A program made the translations under genes and the position numbers. From Spirogloea muscicola (Eukaryota; Streptophyta; Zygnematophyceae; Spirogloeales; Spirogloeaceae), in contig WELB01000034.1 in NCBI GenBank assembly GCA_009602725.1, forward strand, positions 449,266 to 484,973: a DNA stretch of 35,708 nucleotides, read 5' to 3'. The notes beneath the pieces are model-generated. The model made no database searches, was not told the DNA's origin, and saw only the letters and a list, made by a program, of their open reading frames with translations. Positions 11,201-21,879 of the stretch are shown piece after piece. How positions within the stretch are numbered: position 1 is the first letter of the stretch; each line of letters begins with the position of its first letter.

Positions 11201-12672
11201 GCACAGGCAGGCGTTCAAGATTAGATTGCATCTGCTACATGTGCAGTTGGAAGTACAAAATTTGCAGTACTCAACTCTGGAATGAGATTTTGTGCCTGAA
11301 GATAAAGGAGAAGCGGAGACAGCGTCTCATGAAGAATGCAGCTGAGGGCCGCAAGAGAGCAAAGCAGCTCAAGGAGGAGCAGATGTCTCAGGCTGAGAAC
11401 GTGAAGAAGCTCAATGAGCAGCGATGGCTGTGAGTGAAGCTGATGCTATCTCTTCCACACATTTGTGAGCAAGGGAAGCTCTGTGGCCTGCTGTTGCTGG
11501 CATTCTTTAGGGAGTTGGCCTCGGCGTTAAGGTGAGGAGCTCATGTTCTGGGCTGGCCATGGCAGTGAGAATCCGGAGCAGTACTTGGAGGAGAGCAGGG
11601 CGCGCTATGCCAGCCTCAAGGCCAGGGTGGAGCAACGAAAACTACAAAGGCAGGAGGGCGGAAGCTTGGCGCTGGGGCGAGGGGAGCGGCACAGCGCTGC
11701 CCACAAGGATCGCATGCGGCTGATCACGTCAGCCGCGTTTGATAAGGGCCGGGGGGAGGACACCTTTGGAGCGGACGACTCGGACTGGCTCCTGTACAGC
11801 AGGATCTCAAAAGACGGCGAGGGAGGGGAGGACGAGGGGATCACGAAGGAGGAAGAAGTTGAACTTGCCCTTCTTACGCAAAGGCTCCAGGTTTTGCTTT
11901 GACCTCACCATGTTTTGCTACCTATTGCTTTCCTGTCTTGACATCTGCTTCACCATCTTGGGCAGGGATACTAACAGCGAGCAACTATAGCCTCTAGTAA
12001 CACAGTCAAATGTAACACGCTCCTGGCTGCCTGTGACAGGAGATTGATCAAGACTTCGTCCCTCCGTCAAGAGAGCTCAGCAATGGCTTGCCGGGCCCCA
12101 GGGTTGCGGAAGTGAATACCCCGCTGAGGTTGCCGCAAGCCGAGGACTTCCAGATCACACTCGGGGTTGCGCGCATAAGGGCCCCTGAGATTTTGTTCCA
12201 GGTGAGGTTGCCAAATTATCACGACCTTGGATGATTGCAGTCTTCATAGTGACTTCCTCCTGAGAGTCGCTTTGCTATATGTGATTTCTTATTGTTGCTT
12301 GTTTGTCATATGCAGCCGTCCATCGTGGCAGTAGACCAAGCTGGGCTTGGGGAGATGCTCGGGCACGCGCTGCGGCGCACGCCGGAACACCTCAGGCAGC
12401 GGGCTGCCGAGGGCACGCTCCTGCTCACAGGGGGCAACGTCCTCTATCCTGGGACAGCAGCGAGGGTGGAGGCCGAGTATCGCAAGCTGCGGCCACTGGG
12501 TTCCAGCGTCCAGGTCGTGATGGCGCAGGACCCCGCACTTGACGCTTGGCAAGGTGGTCAGCTCGTAGCCAGATTGCCAGCGTTTGCAGGCCAGACGTTT
12601 AGCAAGCTCGAATATGAGGAGAAGGGCGCCGACTGGCTAAGACAGTACCGCATGCAATACAGCAGCTTCTGA
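8208..12672 (+). CDS. ARP5: Actin-related protein ARP5 (INO80 complex subunit), 5' end unresolved
   Basis: A nuclear actin-fold subunit of the INO80 nucleosome remodeller. Thirteen exons: to 8373, 8514-8638, 8795-8839, 9195-9297, 9472-9581, 9743-9852, 10060-10150, 10489-10714, 10990-11198, 11302-~11425, ~11533-11890, 12040-12201, 12316-12672. Diagnostic blocks are TPIVIDNGAFRCRAGW (first phosphate loop), NVVYQFETMEL, HPVLITECLCNP, ELFFETYGVPSLAFGVD, the long charged insertion typical of ARP5 (MAAQKRVSK, RKAKGE, ENPEQYLEE, GRGEDTFGADDSDWLLY), then TLLLTGGN and EEKGADWLRQY. Two introns are GC-AG (8374-8513, 9298-9471), forced by frame and homology. No ATG lies between the GT90 exon and the first actin block; in-frame ATGs at 8061 and 8115 would overlap that exon antisense. 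The junction near 11430-11540 does not keep phase with any clear site pair. Confidence 0.93.
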
Positions 12673-13956
12673 GCTCACAGTCCTACAGATTCTCCTGTCA
12701 GATCTTGTCAGGCTGCAATGAATAAGGAGAGCTCTTGTCAAGCTTAAGCCTCAATCTGCTCAGAGAGATTGCCTCGGTTGGCACGGTAACGCAATTGTGT
12801 CGTAACAGCACTCGTGCATGGTTGACAGCTGCACTCCTGCTCTGTTTAGTGGGATGTTGACCTCGCAGAGATGAGCTGCTTCGCCCCTACCATGCAAGGC
12901 CTAAGCTCCACATCCTGCTCCACATTGTGTAGCTTGCAGCTATAACCTGGATATACACCTCACAACAGTTACAAACCTCAGACCGTTTGCCAGCAGCATT
13001 TGTCCATGAGTTCCAGGACCTGCTTACATCGGTGACAAATCCAGACCAGCAGATGCGCCACCCTAGGACGCCTGACCTGACCGTTCTTGGTCACAGAATT
13101 ACGAATATACATGACCTGGAGAAGCAGGATGGACCTGGTAGGGGTTCCGTAGAACTGTGTGAACAAGGACAGTATAAGACAGCCCTCGGCGACATCAACG
13201 TCCACATAGGCGTGGTTCCTCACATAGTGTTCGTGCTAGTGATCAAAGCCTTCGTTCTGCTGGCTACAGCCATCACTGGAAGAGCCTCACTTGTGTCTTC
13301 TGGGGAGAGCTGTTTTTCTCCGTCCCATTGTACATCTCATCTCCCATATCTCATATCCCACATATCTCGTCTGGGCTGCCAGCTTGCCGTTTCCCCATCT
13401 GTCGAGCTCCATTGCAGCGTGCTACTCGAGCTGCTCGCTCAACGTCAGGCCACTCGTACAACTCGGGCTCTGGCCTCACAGCCAGCGTCCCTCTGCAGCA
13501 GACCGCCAAGCTCCGAGCTGCGAGCCTCTGTGTGAGATCCGGGCCCTCCAAGCTCCTCCTCAGAGCAAGAGCGCGCGCCTTCCTCCAAGCCGCTTTACGA
13601 GCTGATGCTGCGGAGCAGCAGTCGCACCCCCGCCACGCCTCCTTGCGTAAATACTGGCAGGCCCGAGGTCCGTGGAGAAGAAGCTTGCTACTTGGGAGAA
13701 GGACTGTAGCCGGGAGCTCAGGGTCGCACGGCAGCAGCGATCGTGGCCGCTGCTGTGAAAGCGTGGCGTTACCATCGCTGCTTTCACTGTCGACAGCCTC
13801 ATGTGGGCTCTGGCTTGGGGCACGCCGCCGCCGCCACTATTGCTGCCTTCGTCGTCGTTCGGCGGCCGCGTGCCGCCGCCCTCCCGAGGCTGCTGGCGCT
13901 GTGACGGCGCACATGCCTTCGCTGGGCGCCCTCCTTTGGCCACTCGGTGCAGCACC
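12673..13956. other. Intergenic region with weak unassigned reading frames
   Basis: Between ARP5 and the PPR gene. Around 12978-13223 both strands are open; the minus frame (containing YGTPTRSILLL) and plus frame (containing RTPDLTVLGHRI) look mildly protein-like, but I recognise neither and see no exon partners. A pyrimidine-rich CATCTC/CATATC micro-repeat lies at about 13325-13372. From about 13400 the GC content rises towards the PPR start, consistent with its promoter and 5' UTR. Confidence 0.4.
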
Positions 13957-16011
13957 ATGGCGGTTGGACCTCAGCGGCCGCCGAGTCCACGGCTCGCTGT
14001 GCCAGGATGGCAGCCATGGAGGACGCCCACTCGGAGGCTCGCCGCAGTGCAGGCAGCGCAGCTGCAGTCGCAGCGGCGAACGCCGATGACCCGCCAGCAG
14101 CAGCGGGAGGCCAACCTGCGCAAGCAGGTGGGCCAGGTCCTGCACCAGCTCGCGAAGGCGCCCGAGGACGGCGAGTCCTCGCTGCCGGAGGTCGTGCGGC
14201 GGGCAGGCCGCCGGTGGGGCCCCGAGGTGCCCATGACAGCACTTCGCGAGCTGCTCCGCCGAGGCAACTGGGCCTGCGCGATGCAGGTGTGCCACAAGCA
14301 AGGGGTCCAGTGTAGGGGTTTAGGACTTCATGTCCAGGTTTTCATGTCCACCTTCTGTGCATCGCCGCCTCTTCTACTTGACCCGGCCTGAAAGGACCAC
14401 GCCTGCTCTGAAGTGGCATGGGTTGTGTCAGTGTCATGGCCACCCAGTTCTCCTGTGGCCAAGCTTGAAACCATTGTCTGGGTTCTTTGCGAGATGCTGA
14501 TGAACGTGCTGCAGCATGCTTGCATCGTCTAGACAAGCCGGCGCCGTCCACATGGAAGTCATGTGCCAACAGATGCCATCCTCCTTATCCTACTCAGACA
14601 GCTGCAAAGGGATGCCAGAATGGCAGCTAGGAGGTTGCCGCCAGTGTGTGTGTGTGGCCGAAAGCACCTCGGCAACCACTGTGACTGACGGGCCTGCCCT
14701 TGCATGCCTGTTGAAAGGCCAGGTCTTGGACGTCCTTCACAACCAGCCATGGTATTGTGGGGAGCCTGCCGTGTACGCCGAGCTCATTGCCCTCCTGGGA
14801 AAGCATGGCCAGCTGCCTCTCGCCGTCGGCCTCTTTGACCGCATGCAATCCGAGCAGAGGTGCCCACACACCATTGGTGTGTTCACAGCCCTCATCAACG
14901 CCTACGGGAGGCGGGGCGACGTCCAGGGAGCCCTGAATGTCTTTGAACGCTTGAAGGCAGAGCCTACATTGCAGCCTGACTCGGCAGCTTACACGGCCAT
15001 CGTGGCCGCACTTTGCAAGGCCAAACGGATGGACGCTGCTGTGCAGCTTCTGGCGGAGATGAAGTGCAATGGATGCATACCAAACCTGGACTTGTAAGCA
15101 AACTGTCTTCTATATGTGATTTTTATCAGTTGCATTTGTGACATAGTATCAACTCTGTTGCATTTTTGACATGGTATCAACTCTATGATCCTGTGAGCAC
15201 AAGTCAGACACTTATGGCATGCATTGTTGGCAGGTATGATGCATTAATCAATGGCTATGGAAGGACTGGCAGAGTAACGAAAATGAAAGCCACGTTCTTG
15301 ACGCTGCGAGAGGCAGGGTTGAAGCCGGGGCTAACGACGTACAATGCAATGGTTCATGGCTTTGGCCGCAGTGGTCAAATCGATGAGATGGAGGCTTGTT
15401 TCGAGAATATGCAGCTGGTCAGTATGCGACCAGCAAAATCGTTGTTTCTATGTCAGGTTGTTTCTATGCAGATACGATCAGGATGTGGAGCTTATGCGCA
15501 TGCTCAGTCGTCTTCATTCATGGGAGGTTGATAAGCTATCAGATCTGTAGTTACACTTGTTGAGGTCCTTGGCTGGCTTGCCTGGTCCTGCTTTAGGTCA
15601 TGTTGCTGCAGTGGATAGTGTACCTGCTAAGGGTTGTCGGGTGTCTGGTTAGCTGCTTGACTTGCTTTGGTGGGCGTTTCACAGGAGGGCTGCTCCCCAG
15701 ACCTCACAACCTTTAATGGCTTGATTGAAGCATACGGGAAGTACGCGCAATACGACAAGGTGGGATTGGTCATGCAGCACCTTCTCCAATACAAGTATCG
15801 GCCGAGGGCCCTCACTTACAACTTGGTCATTGACGCGTACGCGAAGGGTGGTCGCATCAAGGAGATGGAGGCGGCATACGAGCGCATGAAGATGGAGCGG
15901 AAGGCGCCAACCGCATTCACCCTCGGCTCCATGATCAGTGCATACAAAGCTGCAGGCCTCCATGCAAAGATGACTACTGCCATCAATCAGTTCCACAAGC
16001 TGGAGATTTAG
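13957..16011 (+). CDS. P-class pentatricopeptide repeat protein (organelle RNA-binding)
   Basis: Expected to bind organelle transcripts. Four exons in phase: 13957-14286, 14723-15093, 15234-15417, 15685-16011 (403 aa). After an Arg/Gln-rich N-terminus that could act as an organelle presequence come RRGNWACAMQVLDVLHNQPW and eight 35-residue repeats, e.g. LTTYNAMVHGFGRSGQIDEM and ALTYNLVIDAYAKGGRIKEM, each with the usual Y/F..LI.AYG helix and P-D/N end. There are no E/DYW domains. Order and sequence resemble the plant EMB2750-type P-class proteins. The chosen ATG has a strong caccATGG context; an in-frame ATG at 13801 would add 52 Pro/Gly-rich residues. The TAG at 16009 falls one codon before the Pro-Asp that should close repeat 8, and the frame stays open afterwards. 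Confidence 0.9.
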
Positions 16012-16272
16012 CCAGATGCCAAGCTCATTGATGCAATTGGAGCAGCCGACAGGTCATTGCAGAATCCGGACCATACTGCGAGCGCCCATCTTCCGAAGCA
16101 AGTGGACGGCTGCACTGAGGAACTCAATGATGCCGTCTCCCTGATCTGCGTGCAACGACAGCTCAAGGTGATCCACAAGTTGAGGAGCTCCTTCCAGCAA
16201 TTTCAGCAGCATACACACCTTGGTTTTACCCAGGCTCACAAGCATATGTTTCACCCCTACAGCAGCAAATAG
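16012..16272 (+). other. In-frame open extension after the PPR stop codon
   Basis: In the frame of the PPR gene, 86 codons follow the TAG without a stop, ending with TAG at 16270. The first residues, PDAKLIDAIGAADRS, look like the expected join into another PPR helix; the remainder (Gln/His-rich) does not look like PPR. Either the true protein is longer and the TAG is an error or mutation, or this is 3' UTR. No splice sites that would bypass the TAG were found. Confidence 0.45.
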
Positions 16273-17186
16273 TCAGGTCTAACTGTGAGCTTGCTTTGCA
16301 GGAGTGGAGGCAGGCTGGGCACGAGAGAGCTGAACCTTAAGAAAGATTGTGCAGTGCGCCTCAGTCAGCACATTCCTATACTGAGGACTTGCTTAGCAGA
16401 TGAGGTCGTGCTTCTCCAACGAGAAGTTGGCCAGCCACACCCCTGGCAGGCGAGGCTCGTTCAACCATTCTCTGCAAAAGGTTGCACAGAGAAGGCAAAT
16501 GGAGTGCCTTTGTGTTGGCTTATTCCGGGAAGTGATGGGGAGACACATGCAGGACAGGCTCTGACGCTTGTCCGAGGCTACCAGCTTGACCTCCGCAGAG
16601 CCCATGAGGTGGTTGCCTCATATGGTTGCCATTAGTGGACCTTGCCAGCGGGAAGCCTCGTCTCATGAGTATTCTGCACACCTTTGCTGCTTTAGAATAC
16701 GTTATCTCGAGGTGTTGCAGGAATATAGATTCCACTCTGCTCCAACCTTGTTACAGTGAATCTGCCGCCTTCGCAATTGCACGATCCTCCTGAAATGTAT
16801 TATCTGTCTTCCTGATTTGCTGACTCTCTTAGTCTTGGTCTATTGTGGTCAGCCAGGTGCAGCTGGAAGGAGAAACTTGTTGGTGCTTTTGCTTTGATGC
16901 ACCCACAGAGATGCATGGAATGTGACAATTGCCACTTGAGACTCATGGGTTGACTACACCAGATGCCACAGGAAATAGCTGGGACTATGCTCTCTAGAGA
17001 GCAGGGAATGCTCATAAGAGCAGGAGACGTCTTGCACTTGCCAGACACGGTTTAGGAACTTGTGGCTCGGCGCAGGAGATTGTGATTAGTAGTTGGTCTC
17101 GTTTTACACTACCCCCTGAACTCAATCAGGCCTGTACTTTCTGAGCGGATGCTCAGCAGCTGGACGAGATGAGGGTCATGAATAAA
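16273..17186. other. Intergenic, nothing recognised
   Basis: Only short frames without conserved blocks on either strand. Base composition is close to that of the introns and UTRs nearby. It probably contains the 3' end of the PPR transcript and spacer. Confidence 0.4.
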
Positions 17187-17190
17187 GATT

Positions 17191-17594
17191 GTCATCTACA
17201 CTCAAAGAACTTGTACTCTCAAAGGAATGTTGACAATACCTTCTGATTTTTCCTCGACCAGATCTTGTATTTAGAAAGATCTTCCAATGGTTCTGAATCA
17301 TCAACAATCTCGTGGAGATTCTGGTCCTGAAGGTGCATAGTCATCTTCCATTTCCAGGAAGTATATTCTCACCAGCGCTGTTTGACATCACTTCTCCAGT
17401 GGTGATGATTACAAAACTCACCGGTGAATAGCTGTCTTCCTGGAAATGGAAGACGACTATGCATCTTCAGGACCCGAAATGTCACGGAAGTGTTGATGGT
17501 TCGAATTCAGAACCATTGGCAGATCATCATACATACATCTGGTCGAGGAAAAATGAGAAAGTAATGTCAACAACTTCTTTGAATGTAGATGATA
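17191..17594. repeat. Long imperfect palindrome / foldback element
   Basis: The left arm (about 17191-17361) reads inverted in the right arm (about 17434-17594) around a loop of about 70 bp. Shared blocks include tttttcctcgaccagat, ccaatggttctgaat, ggtcctgaa, gcatagtc and cttccatttccaggaag. The left arm carries an extra stretch of about 18 bp near 17207-17224; otherwise the arms look roughly 75-80 percent identical by eye. It is AT-rich compared with its neighbours and has no intact ORF. It could be a MITE or foldback transposon, or a transcribed hairpin that yields small RNAs. Confidence 0.85.
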
Positions 17595-17598
17595 ACCA

Positions 17599-18370
17599 AC
17601 TGATTCATACTCGAAATCTTACTGATTGTATGCACAAATGGGATCATCTTATCTCGATTTAAGATATGATATCCATCGTGTATCATTTATCTATAGGAAT
17701 AATAGTACGATCTAAAAATAGTGGGAACCGACAAAGTGCAGAGTCATATCAATAACGTCAAGATTATAATGCTTGAGTTGGAGAATCAGGAGGCGAAGGT
17801 TGGTAACCCTATACTGCTTGCATCATGAGAAAGATAGAGAAGAAAGAGCAATAGCTATCAGATTTAGAAGATGCATCTGAAATGAAAGTTGCTCTGACCG
17901 AGTGGAAGTCAGTGCTGCGCCAAGCTTCCGCCGCTTCCTTGCTGATGACAATGACGAGGTTGTTGACGTAATTGATGATCGATGAACAGAAAGTTCACAT
18001 ATGAGTCGTTTAAGTGAAGTAGCACATTTAAATGGAAAAGTAGCTGTGAAGGTCAGGTCCAGAAAGAAGAAAGATGGAAGAGAAAAAAGAGGAAACGGAG
18101 CAGAGAGGTTGGAAGAAAGAAGAAGGCAGAAGAACGACAGAGAATGAAGCCGAATGTCCTCATTTGGAGAGAAGGAAGAGTGGAGAGAAGAAAGAGAGGG
18201 GATGTAGAGTCAGCGGACAATGTTGAATGGACGGAGTCTGACTGCGCAACCTGCGTGCATCGGCCAATCCATTGCGAGGGTGTGAACATCCACGGGATGC
18301 CGCACAATTCACCTTCGTGCTCTAGCCCAGCCCTACATGCACGACATGGCAACCGGTGAACCAATGGTCA
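17599..18370. other. Low-GC island with degenerate frames and a polypurine tract
   Basis: AT-rich sequence unlike the neighbouring genes. A plus frame from about 17825 reads MRKIEKKEQ, a TAG, then LSDLEDASEMKVALTEWK before breaking up, and 18055-18200 is almost purely A/G on the plus strand. No splice model or family could be assigned. Together with the palindrome it looks like decayed mobile DNA, but no transposase motif is visible. Confidence 0.4.
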
Positions 18371-18379
18371 GTGTTGGAA

Positions 18380-18590
18380 TTCGGGCTCGGCCTCTAAGGG
18401 TCATCACGTTCGACGCCGGCGTGCTTTCGGCGTTGGCGTGGTCGCGCACCCCCTGCCGTGGGCGATATGGCGCTCGCGATGGCCTGGCAGCCGCCGCCGT
18501 CGACGGCGGCGCCGCCGGCGGCGCCTGCGGCGCTTGGCGTTGCCGTCGTCGCGCGAGAGTGGCCTGATCACGGGGACGGCCGCAGCCAAA
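18380..18590. other. GC-rich island with a (GCC/GGC) palindrome upstream of the bZIP gene
   Basis: Composition switches sharply from AT-rich to strongly GC-rich. The core gccgccgtcgacggcggc (about 18491-18508) is a perfect palindrome with the SalI-type centre gtcgac. The frames here are low-complexity Arg/Ala and are not convincing as coding. The position suggests promoter or 5' UTR of the bZIP gene. Confidence 0.4.
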
Positions 18591-18776
18591 CGCGAGATCA
18601 GTAAGCGAGTGAGATGATCAGTTATCGGCACGTCAGGCCCTGGTTATCGAAGCCACTGATGCCAATGGGCTCCTCGTTAGGCCCTGCATCAAGAATGATG
18701 GCAGCTGGTGATATTGAAAGAGCGGCTGTGAACGAGAGGGCTGCCGCCAAAGGTAACTTCATCAAGCGACCGCAGC

Positions 18777-18917
18777 ATGAATCACCGGCCTCCCGCGCAT
18801 CAGTCCCTGATTGATATCACTGACGCGATCACTCCACCCGGTCTGCAGCCGGCTGGCCGGGCCAGCCCCTCGCCAGCTGTGCTACGCTGCAGTTGCAGTT
18901 GCAGGCCGGGCTCCGGC

Positions 18918-18948
<31 letters not shown>

Positions 18949-20630
18949 GNCGGGGCCGCGCGCCCGCCAGCGCCGGCGACGGCCCGGAGACGTCCGAGGA
19001 TGTGGCCAGCGGCGGCTCGGCGACGACGGAGGGGCCGGGCGAGTCCTCCACCTCCGGCGGCAGCCCGCCGGCCGTCGACCTGAAGCAGGTGGCCAAGCTG
19101 GTGAAGGGCCTGCCCACCCGTGCCGTCAAGTCCAAGGAGCCTCCGGAGGTGAAGGCCTCGAGGAGGTGTGTTGCGGGAGAGGCACTAATATCGGCTGTCA
19201 TGCATGCTGCCGATACCTGCTCTATGGCTGCTGCATACATGCAGAACAGATTGAGAATCTTACTTATGGATTTAGTAATGTATGATGCTTGTGTGTATCA
19301 TTAGCATGGGTATAGGTGTAGGTGCAGAATCGAGACAGCTCGCTGCATGGGAGTCAACAAGGCATGTCGCGGCCACCAACAGTCACAGTAGTTGAATGGC
19401 TCACTCAGAGGTGCATTTGCTTCAGGTTGGCTGCGCTGGCAAGTATCGATCAAGGTAAGCTGAGCTGGTTGCCAGTCTTGGCGACAAGATAGTCAGAGCC
19501 ATAGCTAGCGCCACCATCACATGTACATATGGCGTAATCATTCAAGGAGACCGCGTTGAAGCAAGAGCTTGAGGAGATTGATGAATGAAAGAGGTGGGGC
19601 ATAGGGACGTGGAGGAGGAAGTGTGAGCAACAGCAGCTTGAGGTAACTGCAGCAACCTGCAATGCCAGTTGAACTGAATGAGATGCTGTACACTCGAGCA
19701 CTTCTTCGAGTACTACGTACATAGGGATGCATGGATCTTACAAGGGGCCGAGTTGGGCATGCATGCACCTTACTTACTTGAATGCCACACAGATGATCAA
19801 GAAGGAAGACCCAAAAAAGGCTGCTCGCATTGTTGCCAACCGCAAGGTGAGCGTGGGGACCTGGAATCTTTCTACTAACAATCTTGCATTGCAAGAATGA
19901 AAATTGTGCAGCAGCCGAGCGTGCTTAGATTGTGCTTGAGCTCACTTCTGCAAAGCGCGTGCACGTGGCACAAACAAACAGTCTGCTCAGCGGTCGAGGT
20001 TGAGGAGACTGGACCAGATTGCACACCTCGAAGGAGAGGTGAACAAAGCCTTCACGTGTTCCCATGACCCAAAGGAGGATATTCACTTTAGTCGACACTG
20101 TCAGGGGCTGTTCTCTACGCTGAGGGTGCACAGAGTAGCATTGTCTTGATGCTACCAGTTGTTGGAGCTCTGTGCCAGATCTCCAAGCTGAAGAAGTGTT
20201 GCAAAGAGAATGACAGCAAGGTCCAAACGATACAGGTTGACTATTCATGCTCGCACAGTTGATTTAGCGCTTCTTAACAGGTGGATTCAAGCAATCTGCA
20301 CTTCACGTGTTTGGATGCTTGTGACTGCCACTGGTATCGAGCTGCTGAGACGTTTGGCTATCGTCATTGTGCAGCGCCAACTGTCAGCAGCAGAGAAGAA
20401 AGCGCAGGAGCAGGAGGGCATGCTGAAAACACAGGAAGCCCAGTTGAAACAGAAGGAGAAGGAGGCAGCGACGAAAGACAGGGTCATTCAGGTCAGACGG
20501 ATAGGCGTTGCTCTCGTGACCAACTCTTACCAGTAGCAAGTGAAGTGTCTGATGAGCCCAATGTGCTCCTGGGCCCTCCTCAGCCAACCTGCTCGTCTGC
20601 AGATGCTCAAGGCAAACTTGCTGAGAGCTG
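18777..20630 (+). CDS. bZIP transcription factor (VIP1/RSG-like group), 5' gap and uncertain 3' end
   Basis: A DNA-binding dimeric regulator in the nucleus. Exons: upstream to 19165 (contains a gap at 18950), 19426-19454, 19809-19846, 19982-20038, 20179-20235, 20375-20491, 20603-20630. Their join gives SIDQDPKKAARIVANRKSAQ followed by RSRLRRLDQIAHLEGE, with the invariant basic-region N-x7-R spacing and the first zipper Leu exactly nine residues after that Arg. The heptads stay in register over the next exons (d positions L, L, N, I, A; a positions I, I, C, V, L), then a long Lys/Glu/Gln coiled coil (SAAEKKAQEQEGML) follows. A Ser/Gly-rich N-terminal region precedes VDLKQVAKLVKGLPTRAVKS. After 20630 no phase-consistent exon was found. 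The first exon before the gap is a guess. Confidence 0.82.
18914..18950. repeat. (GGC)n tract ending at an assembly gap (n at 18950)
   Basis: A GGC trinucleotide run with one GCA interruption, coding Gly in the bZIP frame, ends at a single n. Collapsed or unsequenced GC-rich repeat is the likely cause, so the Gly-tract length and upstream frame are unreliable. Confidence 0.85.
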
Positions 20631-20905
20631 GTGAGGAAGAGAACCGCGACCCACAACAAGCCTGCAGCTCGAGCTTGAAGAAGACAGACAGGAAGAGCGC
20701 GAGGCAATGTACACTGCATGTGCCGGTTGCGATGAGGCCTCTGCCCTCACCTGAGTTCTTGCCCTTCGATGCAACGACGCCGAGAATACTCCAGCCATTG
20801 CAGGTGGGCGCACGACGGCTCCGCCATCATCCTGAAAGAGCATCCAGAGGTCCGAGAATGTGCTAACACGCTGCACGAATGCTGACCGTCACTTCTTTCC
20901 TGCAG

Positions 20906-21157
20906 ATGCACAATGTCAGTGCAGCGTCCATCTTGACGGAGGGCATGGAGAAGATTGTCCACGTCGACAAGAACAGCCTGCAGGGGCAGATGGAGCTCGA
21001 CATTGACCACTGCACTGGCATCATAGCGGAAACATGCGATGTCGCTGCCGCCTTCAACACGCCTATGGACACGCCGGTCAAGATCAGCAGCCCTCCCACC
21101 CTCCCGCATTTCCCCTCCCTCTCGCCTCCTCCCTCGCCTTTATGGATGCCCCGCTAG
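20906..21157 (+). CDS. Unassigned terminal exon (possible 3' exon of the bZIP gene)
   Basis: An open frame follows a good acceptor (ctttcctgcag|ATG) and encodes an acidic helical part (SAASILTEGMEKIVHVDKNS, MELDIDHCTGIIAETCDVAA) and a Pro/Ser-rich end before TAG. I recognise no domain. The stretch 20660-20860 between it and the bZIP coiled coil also has coding-like frames (LELEEDRQEEREAMYTACAG; DGSAIILKEHPEVRE) that I could not splice together in phase. It may be the C-terminus of the bZIP protein or a small separate gene. Confidence 0.35.
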   Translation: MHNVSAASILTEGMEKIVHVDKNSLQGQMELDIDHCTGIIAETCDVAAAFNTPMDTPVKISSPPTLPHFPSLSPPPSPLWMPR

Positions 21158-21879
21158 CGCATCGTGGACCCAGCGGGCTTGACGCAGGGAGTAAATTGTC
21201 AGCTTTAGCAGGGAGTTCATGTCAAGCCTCCTGCCATTGCATAGGCGAGGCTTACACCAACTCAGAAGTACAACATCAAGCAGATTAGTACAGTGCTGGA
21301 TGAGGACCAATGACGTTTACAGCTGCAAACCTAGCAACTTCAATTGTTGAAGTACTCTTGTTTGTCAATAAATCATCCAGAGGTACGGCAGATTCAAGAG
21401 TGCTTGCTAAGGCTTTGGTGGCAGAGGCGAGCAGTTGCACATGCTTGTGCTTCACCAGCTTGCTGCAACCATTTGAACGCCTGACCAGATCATTGCGAAC
21501 CAGAATGACCTTGCTCTTGCATCTACTTACAGCCTAGATTGTGTTGCTTGCACTGTCACTTCGAGGGCGAATTATCCTGACTCAGGATGCTGCATAAGAA
21601 AGAGTGTCCCTCACTTGCACGACTCGAGCCAAAACGGCCCTTAGTTGGCCACGTGGTTTGCAACTTTGAACTGGACCAATCTGGTGCCAACACCAAAGTG
21701 TTTTGTGTGCATTCCAGCTGACAATATCAATTCTTAACCTCCACTAATAAGGAAGGAATGAAGGTGCTGACCAAGCCCATCGCAGGGAATGCTTGCAAGC
21801 CTGCCTGAGCAGTGTCTGGCTCCTCTGCTGCATCCGGTGAGGTGCGCGCGCTCGCACAATCCTAAGTACGCAAGCAAGA
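21158..21879. other. Convergent intergenic region, nothing recognised
   Basis: Spacer between the bZIP locus (+) and the eIF3c stop codon (-). Only short frames without conserved blocks. It should carry the 3' UTRs of both genes. Confidence 0.4.

Noticed and set aside
12978-13223. Possible small gene on the minus or plus strand
   Set aside because: Both strands are open by chance, neither frame matches a family I know, and no splice partners or promoter were seen.
13801-13956. Alternative upstream start for the PPR protein
   Set aside because: The ATG at 13801 is in frame but adds Pro/Gly-rich sequence with a weaker start context; the ATG at 13957 fits better, though transcript data could overturn this.
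16009-17860. Reassigned genetic code with TAG as sense codon, as in some ulvophytes
   Set aside because: MPP-beta, eIF3c and GH9 all end at TAG; for MPP-beta the stop falls exactly at the canonical protein end (YWLRY), so TAG is a normal stop here.
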